Shown here in pieces: positions 1-10,034 of a stretch of DNA of 64,000 nucleotides (positions within the stretch are counted from its first letter, which is position 1; the number at the start of each line of letters is the position of its first letter). Both the position numbers and the translations under genes were made by a program. Under the pieces are notes generated by a model. The model saw only the letters and a program-made list of their open reading frames with translations. It ran no database searches and was not told the DNA's origin. The stretch is from JAGQOZ01 sp041399205 (lineage in GTDB: Bacteria; Planctomycetota; Planctomycetia; Pirellulales; Pirellulaceae), in NCBI GenBank assembly GCA_041399205.1, contig JAWKTK010000003.1, positions 744,001 to 808,000 of the forward strand, given 5' to 3'.

Positions 1-46
1 AATAGCCAAAGCATTCGCGCCCATGACTATAAAACGGGTCTAACAA

Positions 47-1387
47 CTATGCGTCACTAGGGTGCACCCACGGCGCTCGATAGGGTCGCTTGAGCCGTTG
101 ATTCGCTTCGTCATCGCCCACAATCGTGCCTGCCGCTGGATCCCAGGTTAGCGTTCGCCCCAAGTCCATCGACAAATTGGCCAGGATGCAACTGGTGGTC
201 GAAATGTATCCTTCTTCAATGTCGGCTACCGGTTTGGTTCGATTATCAATGGCGTGCAAGAAGTCTTTCATGTGTCCGCGAATCGCTGGTGCCACATGCT
301 TTTCCAAATCCTTCTCCGTTTGGTCTTCCGGAAATTCTTCCAGCTCCATTTTGACATCTTGATGGATCGGCTGACCGCCACCGAACGGAGTGAAATCGAA
401 CTTGTTGACGCTTACCTTCAGCGTTCCCTTGTCACCGTAGATAGTGGCACCCCAGGGATATTCTGGATCGGGCGAATGACCGTAGGTTCGATGCTGCCAG
501 ACCATGGGAAAATCGTCAAATTCGAAGGTAGCGGTTTGCGTATCAGCAATGTTGGCCTTGCTGTCCTTTTGGACCAAGATTCCGCCACTCGACGAAACCG
601 ACTTCGGCCAGCCCAAATCTAACATCCAGCGAACCATATCTAACATGTGAATACACATATCACCCACAATGCCGTTTCCGTATTCCATGAACGCTCGCCA
701 ACTTCGCGGATGCACCAGCGAATTGTATGGCCGCAGGGGCGCAGGACCGGTCCACATTTCGTAGTCCAGGTTGGCGGGCGGAGCGGTATCGGGCGGATTC
801 CGGTTAGCTCGCATGTGATAATAACAGTAGATTTCTACCAAGCCGATCTTGCCGAGCTTCCCTTCTTGGACAATCTTCTTTTTGGCGTCCATGATATGTG
901 GCGTGCTGCGGCGTTGCGTTCCCACCTGGACCACTCGGTTATGTTTCCGAGCTGCGGCTAACATGGCTTGGCCTTCGGCGATATCGACACTGATTGGCTT
1001 TTGCACGTAGACATCGGCGCCCGACTTGACCGCCTCAATCATAGACAGTGCGTGCCAGTGATCTGGCGTGGCGATCAGAACAATGTCCAGATCTTTTTCT
1101 GAAAGCAAATCTCGATAGTCGGCATAGGTCCGAGGTTTCTTGCCAGATTTTTGGCGTGAAGCTACCAATTCGGCCGCTTCGGAAAGCATGGTACTATCGA
1201 CATCACACAACGAAACGACATCCACTGGTTCGACCTGAATCAATCGCAGCAAATCGCACTTGCCATACCAGCCGGAACCAATCAAGCCAACTCGTCGAGT
1301 TGGTTTGGCTTGTGCCAACGTGGAATAGGCGTTGGCGGTGATGGCAGTTGCCAACGCGGAAGATTTCAAAAAGATGCGGCGATCCAT
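47..1387 (-). CDS. Tat-exported Gfo/Idh/MocA family oxidoreductase
   Basis: Predicted NAD(P)-dependent dehydrogenase of 446 residues, probably acting on a sugar or inositol-type substrate in the periplasm. The N-terminus has a twin-arginine signal (DRRIFLKS, residues 2-9) and a hydrophobic stretch ending near TLAQA. A Rossmann fold follows (GLIGSGWYG, about residues 34-42), and the family's lysine motif appears as VQKPISVD near residue 130. The C-terminal half is the usual GFO/IDH substrate domain. Length and layout match the many exported members found in planctomycetes. The substrate cannot be told from sequence. The frame is intact and the start is the only ATG ahead of the RR motif. Confidence 0.9.
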   Translation of the reverse strand: MDRRIFLKSSALATAITANAYSTLAQAKPTRRVGLIGSGWYGKCDLLRLIQVEPVDVVSLCDVDSTMLSEAAELVASRQKSGKKPRTYADYRDLLSEKDLDIVLIATPDHWHALSMIEAVKSGADVYVQKPISVDIAEGQAMLAAARKHNRVVQVGTQRRSTPHIMDAKKKIVQEGKLGKIGLVEIYCYYHMRANRNPPDTAPPANLDYEMWTGPAPLRPYNSLVHPRSWRAFMEYGNGIVGDMCIHMLDMVRWMLDLGWPKSVSSSGGILVQKDSKANIADTQTATFEFDDFPMVWQHRTYGHSPDPEYPWGATIYGDKGTLKVSVNKFDFTPFGGGQPIHQDVKMELEEFPEDQTEKDLEKHVAPAIRGHMKDFLHAIDNRTKPVADIEEGYISTTSCILANLSMDLGRTLTWDPAAGTIVGDDEANQRLKRPYRAPWVHPSDA

Positions 1388-1493
1388 GGTCCACCTCGTG
1401 CTAACAGGATTTCTTCATTTGCAAAACGGGAAGCGTGCATTGTAAGCTGTTCCAACTCGGAAAAACATCGCCTTGTCGGACTCGGTCAGATTC

Positions 1494-2177
1494 ATGCGTA
1501 GCGAACCAAGCGAAACCTCGTTCAATCTTGAAACGCCGGTCGACTGGAGTCGGACGAAACGAGCGTACGGTTTGCGGTTCTTGTTGCTCTTTTCCGTGCT
1601 GTTTTTTGACGGTTGTGACGCGTCCAACGTCATGCTTTCGCCCGGGCCCTTTGTGCGAATCGTCTCCATTGCTTACGAACCGGAAGCGCCAGATCTGACG
1701 CATTTGAAGCCAGGAACCTCGTTCTCATTTAGCTTGGCCCTGACGCTGGCCAATCTGGCTATAGCCGCGATTGGTATTTGGATTTTGCGCACCCGACCTC
1801 GGCTGGAACGGCATTTTCTTTCGCGAGTTTTTCTGGTGAGCTTGGCGCTGCATGTTTCCATCTTTAATTCCGTGCTGTTCGGTTGGTCTGGTTGGGCACA
1901 TGTTGTGATGCACCCGACCATGCAACTGTACGAACTGGTTCGCCAATTCGTACCGCTGTCGCTGGCGGATTCGATATGGCTGTTGCAAGGAGTCGCTCGA
2001 ATCTATTTCTACACTACGTTCTGGCTGACGTGGCTGGTCTGCTGGCTGCTTTGCAAATTGGCCGCGCGATACTTGTGGCTGGACCAAGCAAAATGGTGGC
2101 AGTTTCGTTTGGGCGGCATGCTTGCCGTGATGGTCGTGCTGGGCACGGCGCTCGGACTGTTCTTGCGACTTCTTTAG
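1494..2177 (+). CDS. Multi-pass membrane protein of unknown function
   Basis: A 227-residue protein I do not recognise. Four or five hydrophobic stretches are visible: about residues 30-50, 83-103, 115-135, 178-200 and 212-226. The second is followed by an Arg-rich loop (RTRPRLERH). There is no signal peptidase site or enzyme motif. I start at ATG 1494 because the earlier TTG at 1473 adds only seven residues and has no ribosome site. It is divergent from the oxidoreductase at 47-1387, with a short shared upstream region. It is probably an inner-membrane protein. Confidence 0.65.
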   Translation: MRSEPSETSFNLETPVDWSRTKRAYGLRFLLLFSVLFFDGCDASNVMLSPGPFVRIVSIAYEPEAPDLTHLKPGTSFSFSLALTLANLAIAAIGIWILRTRPRLERHFLSRVFLVSLALHVSIFNSVLFGWSGWAHVVMHPTMQLYELVRQFVPLSLADSIWLLQGVARIYFYTTFWLTWLVCWLLCKLAARYLWLDQAKWWQFRLGGMLAVMVVLGTALGLFLRLL

Positions 2178-2391
2178 TCGAAAAGGAAGATCGCCTGGAA
2201 TTCGCGAGTCAAACAAAAAAGGAAATATTCGAATTGGCTTGCTAATCTTCGCACAATTGGCACAATTGCGACTATCCGAAAGGAGGTCGCTGGGGAGCGT
2301 CTGAAAAAAGCACAATCTTGGCCGATCCCCGTGACGATACCACACAGAATAGCTTTCGCTTCCTTCCGTAATATGCTTGAGGAGAAATCAA

Positions 2392-2745
2392 ATGGCAGAA
2401 GAAAAGAAACCCGAGGCAGCTCCGGCAGCGGCCCAACAACAACAGCAGCCACAAGTCCAATTGGATGACTCGAAAGTCGCCAGCTTGTACGCGAATTTTT
2501 GCCGAGTTACCGGCACGCCTGAAGAATTGATCATTGACTTTGGTCTGAACACGCAGCCCGTTGGTGTGCCCGATAAGCCGATTCCCGTTAGCCAACGCAT
2601 CATTCTGAATCACTATACTGCCAAGCGATTGCTGGCCGCGCTCAGCATGTCCGTACAGCGACATGAAGCGGCGTTTGGTGTATTGGAAACCGACGTTCGT
2701 AAGCGAGTCCAACAGCAACCGGCTGCTGGTGGCGGCGGCAAATAA
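2392..2745 (+). CDS. DUF3467 family protein
   Basis: Small 117-residue soluble protein with an N-terminus rich in Ala, Pro and Gln (QQQQQPQ) followed by a DUF3467-like core (YANFCRVTGTPEE, LNHYTAKRLLAAL). The family is widespread in planctomycetes and has no settled function. ATG 2392 is chosen because GAGGAGA lies just upstream. A strong intrinsic terminator begins 35 bases after the stop, so the gene is probably a single transcription unit. Confidence 0.85.
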   Translation: MAEEKKPEAAPAAAQQQQQPQVQLDDSKVASLYANFCRVTGTPEELIIDFGLNTQPVGVPDKPIPVSQRIILNHYTAKRLLAALSMSVQRHEAAFGVLETDVRKRVQQQPAAGGGGK

Positions 2746-2779
2746 GCTGTTCGTGCCTTGTCGGGCGATGAAGATTGTG

Positions 2780-2811
2780 GCCGAGCAAATTCGTTTTGCT
2801 CGGCTTTTTTT
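2780..2811 (+). terminator. Rho-independent terminator after the DUF3467 gene
   Basis: A perfect 10-bp stem, GCCGAGCAAA (2780-2789) with TTTGCTCGGC (2795-2804), a five-base loop, then seven T residues. It also argues against any start of the following aminotransferase upstream of 2811. Confidence 0.9.
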
Positions 2812-2844
2812 ATGCCGTTGTTTCATTCGATAGAATTCAATCTG

Positions 2845-4014
2845 ATGCGAACTCCGTTGTCTCAACGCATGGCACAGGTACAAACTCCCATGGTCCCCGT
2901 CGTGGGCGAATGGATTCGTCAACATCCGGGCACCATTTCGCTAGGCCAAGGGGTGGTGCACTACGATGCTCCCAATGCCGCTCGAACAGCCGCTGCCCAG
3001 GCCATCACACATCAGCGACGCATCGACCGCTATGCATCCGTCTTGGGAGTGGATGAACTGCTATCGCAAATTGCCGACAAGGTGATTCGCGAAAACGGTA
3101 TTCGTTTGGATGATCGCTATGCCATCGTGGTGACTTCCGGTTCGAACATGGGATTCCTAAACGCGATTCTGGCAATTGCCGACCCAGGCGACGAGATCAT
3201 TCTGGTCAGCCCGTTTTACTTTAATCATGAAATGGCAATCGACATGGCGGGCTGCGTGCCCGTAGTTGTGCCGGCCAAGTCTGATTACCAGTTAGACATG
3301 ACCGCTGTGGCAGCCGCCATTACGCACAAGACGCGAGCGATCGTGACGGTTTCACCCAACAACCCGACCGGCGCCGTCTACTCCGCAGAAGATCTGCGGC
3401 AAATCAATCAGCTGTGCCAACAGAAACAGATTTACCATATCAGCGACGAAGCCTACGAATATTTTTTGTATGACCAAGTTTCACACTTTTCAGCAGCGTC
3501 ATTGCCGAACAGTGGTCCGCACACCATTAGTTTGTTTACGCTTTCCAAGGCGTACGGTATGGCCGGCTGGCGTATGGGTTACATGGTGATTCCCAGCGAC
3601 CTGCTGACCAACGTCAAGAAGATTCAAGATACCAATTTGGTCTGTCCGCCGATCGTGAATCAACTGGCGGCAGCCGCCGCCATGCAAGCTGGACAAAGTT
3701 GGTGTCAGCAGCAGATTGCCGGCTTTCAAGAAGTGCGAAATTTAGTGCTGCACGAACTGGCAACGTTAGGCGATCGTTGTACGGTTCCCACGCCTCAAGG
3801 TGCGTTCTACGCGTTGGCTCGTCTTGAAACGGCGCAGTCCGATCTGGACATTGTACAGCGGTTAATTCGCGAATTCGGAATTGCCGTCATGCCCGGCAGC
3901 ACGTTTGGAGTCGACACAGGGTGTTCGATTCGCATCGCTTACGGCGCATTAGACAAACAGACGGTGGCGTCAGGGATGGCTCGATTAGTGACCGGACTAA
4001 AGCACATCTTGTGA
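2845..4014 (+). CDS. PLP-dependent class I/II aminotransferase
   Basis: Cytosolic fold-type I aminotransferase of 389 residues. The Schiff-base lysine lies in SKAYGMAGWRMGY (K at about residue 235), VSPNNPTGAV supplies the conserved Asn-Pro, ISDEAYEYF the PLP-pyridine Asp and Tyr, and SIRIAYG the C-terminal substrate Arg. The frame is open back to 2758, but the terminator at 2780-2811 lies there, so I start at ATG 2845; ATG 2812 is possible. The family covers aspartate, alanine and aromatic aminotransferases, and the substrate is not assigned. Confidence 0.88.
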   Translation: MRTPLSQRMAQVQTPMVPVVGEWIRQHPGTISLGQGVVHYDAPNAARTAAAQAITHQRRIDRYASVLGVDELLSQIADKVIRENGIRLDDRYAIVVTSGSNMGFLNAILAIADPGDEIILVSPFYFNHEMAIDMAGCVPVVVPAKSDYQLDMTAVAAAITHKTRAIVTVSPNNPTGAVYSAEDLRQINQLCQQKQIYHISDEAYEYFLYDQVSHFSAASLPNSGPHTISLFTLSKAYGMAGWRMGYMVIPSDLLTNVKKIQDTNLVCPPIVNQLAAAAAMQAGQSWCQQQIAGFQEVRNLVLHELATLGDRCTVPTPQGAFYALARLETAQSDLDIVQRLIREFGIAVMPGSTFGVDTGCSIRIAYGALDKQTVASGMARLVTGLKHIL

Positions 4015-4105
4015 CCAACAATCCCGGCGATTGCGGCTTCGATGAAGTGCGTCTACCAGTTACAATCTTGTGTTTCACAGAGTCAGCGGTGCGAAGGAAT
4101 TGGGC

Positions 4106-4865
4106 ATGCAAGTTATCGGCGTTCAATTGGAAACGGTGTGGGAAGACAAAGCGGCCAATCATCAACGCGTGACCGAATTGCTGTCGGCCACCGCATGCGA
4201 ACCAGGTTCACTGATTGTTCTGCCCGAAATGTTTGATACCGGATTCAGTTCAAATTTAGCCGTAACCGCACAGACGAAAGCTCGCGAATCAGAATCGTTT
4301 CTCAAGACGTTGGCTCGGCAGACCGAATGCGCCGTACTGGCGGGCGTGGTTGGAGAAAACGTGAATGGTCAAGCGAGCAATTTGGCGGTCGCGTTTGCGC
4401 CGGATGGAACGGAATTGGTCCGCTATCGAAAGATGCAACCATTCACACCAGCGGAAGAAGATGTGCATTACGGAGCAGGTAACGAACATCGTATCTTTGA
4501 ATGGGATGGAGTCCGTATCGCTCCATTTGTTTGTTATGACTTGCGGTTTCCGGAAATATTTCGGCCGGCGGCTAAAGACGGAGCGGAGCTCATCGTGTTG
4601 ATGGCCTGTTGGCCGTGTGCTCGATCCGAACATTGGGTTCGCTTATTGCAAGCTCGAGCGATCGAAAACCAAGCGTATACCATCGGTGTCAATCAGTGCG
4701 GTGCCGATCCCAGTTTTCGGTACGACGGCCGCAGCACCGCATTCGACCCGCACGGCAATCAGCTTTTGAAGCCGATGCGGCCGAACAGACATTCACGGTG
4801 ACGGTGGACGCCAAAGTGGTTCAAGACTGGCGTAGGGCTTTCCAGCTCTTCGCGATATGCGGTGA
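4106..4865 (+). CDS. Carbon-nitrogen hydrolase (nitrilase superfamily, omega-amidase-like), frameshifted
   Basis: The Glu-Lys-Cys triad is in place: E in LPEMFDTGF (about residue 41), K in RYRKMQPF (about 109), C in FVCYDLRFPE (about 143). Overall form is closest to YafV/omega-amidase, which deamidates 2-oxo acid amides; this would suit the aminotransferase just upstream. The frame breaks near 4765 (after HGNQLL) and again near 4842. Repairing one missing base at each gives EADAAEQTFTVTVD and then a typical ending PALRDMR and TGA at 4863-4865. Both breaks sit at short homopolymers, so sequencing error is likelier than a pseudogene. Confidence 0.82.
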
Positions 4866-4907
4866 CACAAGCAGGTGGGCTCGAGCCGTTCGGCTTGGCT
4901 GGTGTCA

Positions 4908-5185
4908 TAGCCCGAAACGTAAGTGAGGGAAATTGAGTGCTTCAGCAGTCCCCTCGCTCACGCTCTTGGAGTTGCATGGTCGCCGAAACGTAGTGAGAAA
5001 TTAGTCTTGATCCTCGCTCACGCTTCTTGAAGTTTCCGTTCGCGTTTTCCGGCGGAATTTCTTAGCCCGACGCGTTAGCGAGGGACCAGAAAACACACTG
5101 TATTCCCTCGCTAACGCTTCGGGCTATGAAAATGCGCAATTTCAAAACGGACGCTTCGGGCTAGGAAATTCCGCCGAAAACGCGA
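4908..5185. repeat. Array of degenerate hairpin repeats
   Basis: Three successive inverted repeats share the core TAGCCCGAAGCGTTAGCGAG. Copy A spans about 4908-4971, copy B about 4981-5032, and copy C, nearly perfect, 5063-5126. Copy C is nested in a wider inverted repeat (CGCGTTTTCCGGCGGAATTT at 5041-5060 against its complement near 5163-5184). It fills the gap between the nitrilase and the PDZ protein. Similar gene-end palindromes are common in Rhodopirellula-type genomes. No coding function is seen. Confidence 0.8.
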
Positions 5186-5393
5186 GTGCGAGCTTCAGTC
5201 CTCACATTTCAGGGCATCTGTTCTCTACACTCGCGGTTCGGCCACAAATGACGGAGTTGGCGACGGCCTGATTAAATTCTCAAAAATTCCCAAAACAGAG
5301 TCCCCGCTGCTAAGCTGGCTTCCGCCTGGGTTGTTGTAAGCCAAACCGATTGGAAACAAAACAACTCAAACACTCTTCGTGGAGGACCTAACG

Positions 5394-5968
5394 ATGAATC
5401 GCCAAGTAAAACTTTTGAGCCTAACCCTGGTTGCCACCGTATCGATCACATCCGCCAGCTTCGCCGGTGGAAGCCAATGCAAGAAAGCCGTAAAGCACCA
5501 CGTCAATCAGGTGATCCGCCAAGTGGTCAGTGCACCTCCAGCCGTTCGACAAGTGATCGTGAACCGACCGCCAGTGCAGACGCAGCAAGTGATTGTGGAT
5601 CCGGGCTACGGTGGTCAACCTGTGCTGGCCTACTTCTCGCCTCGCCTAGGAGCTCGATTCGAAATCCAGCCGATTCAGATTGGCAACTTTGAACCGGTCT
5701 GGGCAGCTCGAATCGTTTCGCAACCCGAATACGGTTCGCCACTACATCAACTCGGGCTGACCGTCGGCGACGTGATCACTCGACTAGACGGCAACCGGTT
5801 TCGACAGAGCACGAACTGGAGCGACACGTGTATGACACGACAGTGCGATATGTGAAGGCAGGTTCGGACCATGTGCATCAGGACACCATGTACGTAGAAA
5901 ACCGCTTCTTCCAACCACCTGTCTATCCTGGTCAACCGGGTGGATGTCAGCACCACGCTTCGACCTAA
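5394..5968 (+). CDS. Secreted PDZ-domain protein, frameshifted
   Basis: The signal peptide (VATVSITSASFAGG) is followed by a Val/Gln-rich linker and a C-terminal half-PDZ region (SPLHQLGLTVGDVITRLDG). ATG 5394 follows GGAGGA. The frame as written stops at 5855 with an unconvincing tail. Shifting one base near 5805-5815 continues as ELERHVYDTTVRYVKAG and ends at TAA 5966-5968 with a Pro/Gly/His-rich tail. About 191 residues, probably periplasmic. Ligand and function unknown. Confidence 0.7.
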
Positions 5969-5984
5969 GCTTGACAAAAACAAA

Positions 5985-6045
5985 CGGCGAAAGAATTCGT
6001 GATTCCATAGAAACGCTCGCCGAATTCTTTCGCCGAGCGTTTTTT
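5985..6045 (+). terminator. Terminator with an overlapping alternative hairpin
   Basis: Stem AAACGCTCG (6011-6019) with CGAGCGTTT (6034-6042) runs into a T-rich tail, as an intrinsic terminator. The upstream segment 5985-5999 is perfectly complementary to 6021-6035, which lies in the terminator loop and right arm. The two hairpins cannot form together. It sits 17 bases after the PDZ gene. Confidence 0.7.
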
Positions 6046-6179
6046 CTTTTACCAACGCTCGTGACCTTTCTGTGTGGATCGAAGAATTCGGCCTTGCAGC
6101 TGGTCTGCGACCGACATTCGGATAGAATACCGAATTATCTACTCTCCGGTTTCCCATTGAGTACTCAGGAGTTTTCGCC

Positions 6180-6459
6180 ATGTCCGATTCCAACCAGCCG
6201 GAAAAAGAAAGATATGTTGGCTCAACTTATTTCATCGTTGAAGCAAGAACGAGATGAAATTGCGTTGAAAATCCATTTGGGAAAGGAAGATTTGAAGGAC
6301 GAATGGGAAAAGCTGGAAGCACGCTGGAACCAATTGAATGACGATTACGAACCTGCCAAGAAAGCGGCCGCAGAAACAGCCGACGATGTTTGGCAAGCGG
6401 CAGAATTGGTCGGAGACGAACTCAAATCCGGCTTTCAGAAAATTCGCAAATCGCTGTAG
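6180..6459 (+). CDS. Small coiled-coil protein of unknown function, frameshifted
   Basis: ATG 6180 follows CAGGAG and begins MSDSNQPE. Removing one A from the A-run near 6203 joins this to KKDMLAQLISSLKQERDE and a long charged helix rich in Glu and Lys. The product is about 92 residues with coiled-coil character and no signal peptide. Similar short charged helical proteins are common beside planctomycete genes. The 3' end overlaps the convergent membrane gene by about 25 bases. Confidence 0.6.
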
Positions 6460-6990
6460 AAGATTCGCGATACAACCACTGCATACCAGCGAATCGATAC
6501 CAAGACAGCTGCATCTAACACCAGCCACAGCCCCAAATGGATCGCTCGCTGATCTTGTTCGGCCATGGTCACAATCCAAGCGAAGCCCACGTACGGCAAC
6601 GCCGCGGACAGCACGTAGGCAATGGGGCCGCAGACCGCACAAAACATCTGGCGATGTAGGTTCGACTGGACGCCCATCGCACTGGCCCATGACGGCTAAA
6701 TACCAAAACAGCGTCAATAGCGGCGACCGCCAGAGCCAGCGAAATGGGGCCTTTCAATAGGCAATGGGTGCCAAGCCCAGGCTGACCAGCGTCATCAATC
6801 CCAACAGGTCCGTTGTTTCGAAGCGAACCGGTGTCTCACCGACGTGTACGCTTGGTGGCGTGAGCACTCGGGGCGCAATCCAGACGATGCCAATGGTACT
6901 GAAGCAGATGTACGCCATCGCGAGGCCAAAATCAAGAATCCCACGCCTCTCTCCTTTTTCCAATCGGCAAAGCAACAGAACGCCGGCAAT
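6435..6990 (-). CDS. Small multi-pass membrane protein, broken by two or more frameshifts
   Basis: Three reading frames each carry a convincing hydrophobic stretch in order. The first is DFGLAMAYICFSTIGIVWIA, then LLGLMTLVSLGLAPIAY. The second frame gives KGPISLALAVAAIDAVLVF. The third gives VCGPIAYVLSAALPYVGFAW and LWLVLDAAVLVSIRWY. The joins fall near 6755 and 6675. About 170-185 residues in all, with five predicted membrane segments. The start is not clear. It may be a pseudogene, but neighbouring genes show the same kind of indel. Family not recognised. Confidence 0.5.
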
Positions 6991-7181
6991 CCAAGTCTAC
7001 CGCCGTTTTGTTGGCATGCTTCGACCTTTTGGTTTCCTTTTGCGGATTGGTCTGAACCGTTCGACGACTCAGGGTTGGTAACGTATACTTATGGATCTTT
7101 TCTGCTCACCATGCCGTTTCTACCTGTTTTGCGGACCACATCTGTTAACGCTTTGTGCCTGGCTGGGAGAATGCAACGCCG

Positions 7182-7790
7182 ATGGAAACGGATCAACACA
7201 CGGCCGTTCAGCAGTGCCTGGACCGTCTTCGCGATGGAGACGATCGGGCTCGAGAAGACTTATTGGTAATTGCGGGTAACCGCCTGGAAGCGTTGACTCG
7301 CAAACTGAAGCAAGGTTTTCCGTCGGTCGGCCGCTGGGAACAAACTGAAGATGTGTGCCAAATGGCTTCGCTGAAGTTGTACGATGCTTTAGCGAACGTC
7401 GACGTTCAGGATCCTCGGCATTTCTTTGCGTTGGCGGCAAAAAAATTCGCGAAACACTAATCGATCTCGCTCGACACTATCAAGGCCCGCAAGGCATGGG
7501 CGCGAATCATCGAACCGCAATGCCCAAGCCCAACGACGCCAGCCAAGGGCTGCCTGCCGCACACGATCCCGGCGAAATGACTTGCGATCCGCGAAGCTGG
7601 CTCACTGGCAAGACCTGCACGCCAAGATTGAAGCCCTGCCGGAACCACTGCGCAAAATGTTTGATTTGCTCTGGTACCATGAAATGCCACAAGACGCCGT
7701 GGCAAAGGTGTGGGTGTCAGCGTGCGTCAAGTCAAACGACGTTGGCGAGACGCCAAGTTGGCGTTGGCAGAATCGTTTGGCGGTGACATG
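7182..7790 (+). CDS. ECF-type RNA polymerase sigma factor, frameshifted
   Basis: METDQHTAVQQ starts a sigma-70 region 2 (GRWEQTEDVCQMASLKLYDAL, then FFALAAKK). Near 7440 the frame must shift to read RETLIDLARHYQGPQG, the usual planctomycete ECF linker. Region 4 is reached after further shifts (LPEPLRKMFDLLWYHE, then VSVRQVKRRWRDAKLALAE). The gene adjoins a receptor-like Ser/Thr kinase in the same direction, a pairing common in planctomycetes, which suggests the kinase controls the sigma factor or is co-regulated with it. In the sequence as given, the region-4 frame runs on into the kinase without a stop. Confidence 0.8.
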
Positions 7791-7820
7791 ACCATTTTGA
7801 ATAGCCCCAAGTGTGGTTTG

Positions 7821-10034
7821 ATGTCGACGGACGAAGAAGACGAAATTCTGGAGTCGTTATTGGATCGATGGGAAGATGCCATGGAAGTTGGCCAGCCCAT
7901 CGATATTCCCGACCTGTGCGGAACATCCCGAATTGGAAACGTTGCTGCGTGCCAAAATTGAACGCATCCAAAAAGCCAACGCGCTGATGTTGCCTTCACC
8001 GGAGCCGACATCGCATTATGAAACAGACGTGGAATTAGCCGCGTCGGCATCCGCGATGGTAGAAACAACGTTTGAAGGCTTGACATTCTTGAGCCAGGGC
8101 GGATTAGGCCAAGTTTTGTCGGGACGGATTCGAAGTTGAAACGAGAAGTCGCGGTGAAGTTTCTGAAGCTGAGTCAGCTTCGTTCGGAATCCGCCACCGC
8201 CCGGTTCGAGCACGAAGCAGAAATCACCAGTCGCTTGGATCATCCGGGGATCGTGCCGATTTATGGTGTTGGCAGAACGGCTGAAGGTCAACCGTTTTAT
8301 GTGATGCGGCGTCTGGTCGGAAAAACGTTGCGAGAACACGTGCGGGACTTTCACCAAGATCTATCTGGCCGCTTTACATCACAACAGCAAGTGGATTTTC
8401 GCACGTTGCTGAATCAGTTTACGTTGATCTGTCGCACGCTCCACCATTCGCATACGCGAGGCATCATTCATTGTGACATCAAACCAGACAATATCATGGT
8501 GGGTCAGCATGGCGAGACGGTGGTGCTGGACTGGGGCTTGGCGGCGGTAGTGGGTCGAGATGAATATCATCAGGATACGGGCGAACAGACATTGGAGTTT
8601 ACCGAAGAACGTCGTCCGAGCGTGGCCACCGGCGCTGGGACGCCTGCGTACATGAGTCCGGAACAGCACAGCGGCAGCCCGTTGGGTCCGGCGTCGGACA
8701 TCTACGCGTTGGGAGCCGTCTTGTACTTTATTACAACCAATGTGGCTCCGTTCGATTCCAAGCAATCGTTGGCGAACATTCGCTCCCAAGTGATTCGCAG
8801 CGAATTCGATACACCTCGTTCCAGGAATCCATGGATTTCGCCCGCGTTGGAATCGATCACTTTGAAGGCCATGAGCTGTGCGGCCGAAGATCGCTACGCC
8901 ACGGCCGATCTATTGGCGAATGACATTGAACGATACCTGGCCGACGAACCGGTGACTTCGTATGACGAACCGTTTCTTCGCCGAACCGCTCGTTGGATGC
9001 GTCGACATCGTTCGGCGACTGCCATGACCGCGCTGCTGTTGATCACCAGTGTATTGGGCATGATGGGCTATTCGGCCGTCGTGTCGACCATGGTAGAACG
9101 TGAACGTACCGCTCGGATTGCGGCCATTGAAGCCAGAAATCAATCGTTGCGTTTGGCCGCCAACTTTGCTGCCAGGTCGGTTGCGTTTCGCATGAACGAC
9201 CGCTGGCGTATTCTGGAAAGTGAAGCGTCTAGAAGCAATTTGATCCAGCTCCTGACAACCGCCAACAGCAGCTCGGAAGAAACGCCTTGGAATGATCTGC
9301 AGCTATTGTTGACGTCCATCAAAGAGAACTATCAGTCTGCCGCGGGGCAACCCGATAGTTGGTTTCTGTGCGATGCATCGGGCCGGCAAATAGCTCGAGT
9401 TCCCACCAGCCGGAGATCGTTAGGTGAATCGTATCAGCATCGCGACTACTTTCATGGCAACGGACAAGATCTGCCGGAAGGTCAAACGGGCGATCCACCA
9501 CACATTGATCAACCGCATCGATCCAAGGCGTACATCAGCACTTCCACGGATAGCCTGAAAGTAGCGTTGACCGTGCCCGTTTGGAGCGAAACCCAGGCGT
9601 CGCCCGATCAGAAGTTTTTGGGCATTCTGGGCATGTCCGTTCCCTTGGGTGAATTTAGTGAACTGCAAACGCAGCTCGGTTCCAACCAAGTTGCCATGGT
9701 GATCGACGTGGCAGAAAGCCAGATCAACGGCCAGACTTGGAACGGATTAATCTTGCATCATCCAAACCAAGAACAAAGCGAAACGAAGCTGGCTGCCATC
9801 TCGACGTCGATGCTAGAACGAATCCTACCGGCGTGCGAAGGCCAGTCCGACACTTCATCGTTGGCCGCAGAAGATCAAATCATTCGAAACTTCCGAGATC
9901 CGTTCGCAGCGAATTCGGAAGATCACTGGACCGCCTGCTTTTCACCCGTCATGATCATTGGTCGCCCCGAAGAAATCGCGAAGACTCGCTGGGCCGTAAT
10001 CGTGGCAGAACGCGACATCCTGAATCAAGACTAA
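7821..10034 (+). CDS. Membrane Ser/Thr protein kinase with Cache-like sensor domain, frameshifted near its N-terminus
   Basis: The N-terminal tail (MSTDEEDEILESLLDRW) is typical of planctomycete kinases. Frameshifts near 7918 and 8133 must be repaired to join it to GLGQVLSGRD and the kinase core. That core has VAIK-like REVAVKF, catalytic HCDIKPDNIMV, DWG in place of DFG (VVLDWGLAAV), and GTPAYMSPEQ. A membrane helix (MTALLLITSVLGMMGYSAVV) follows. The last 300 residues look like an extracytoplasmic dCache sensor (SYQHRDYF, VALTVPVWSE, FLGILGMSVPLGEF). It probably senses an external ligand and phosphorylates a cytosolic target. DWG is frequent in this bacterial group and need not mean inactivity. 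Confidence 0.85.

Noticed and set aside
2758..2844. N-terminal extension of the aminotransferase
   Set aside because: A strong intrinsic terminator lies within it, and homology begins after ATG 2845.
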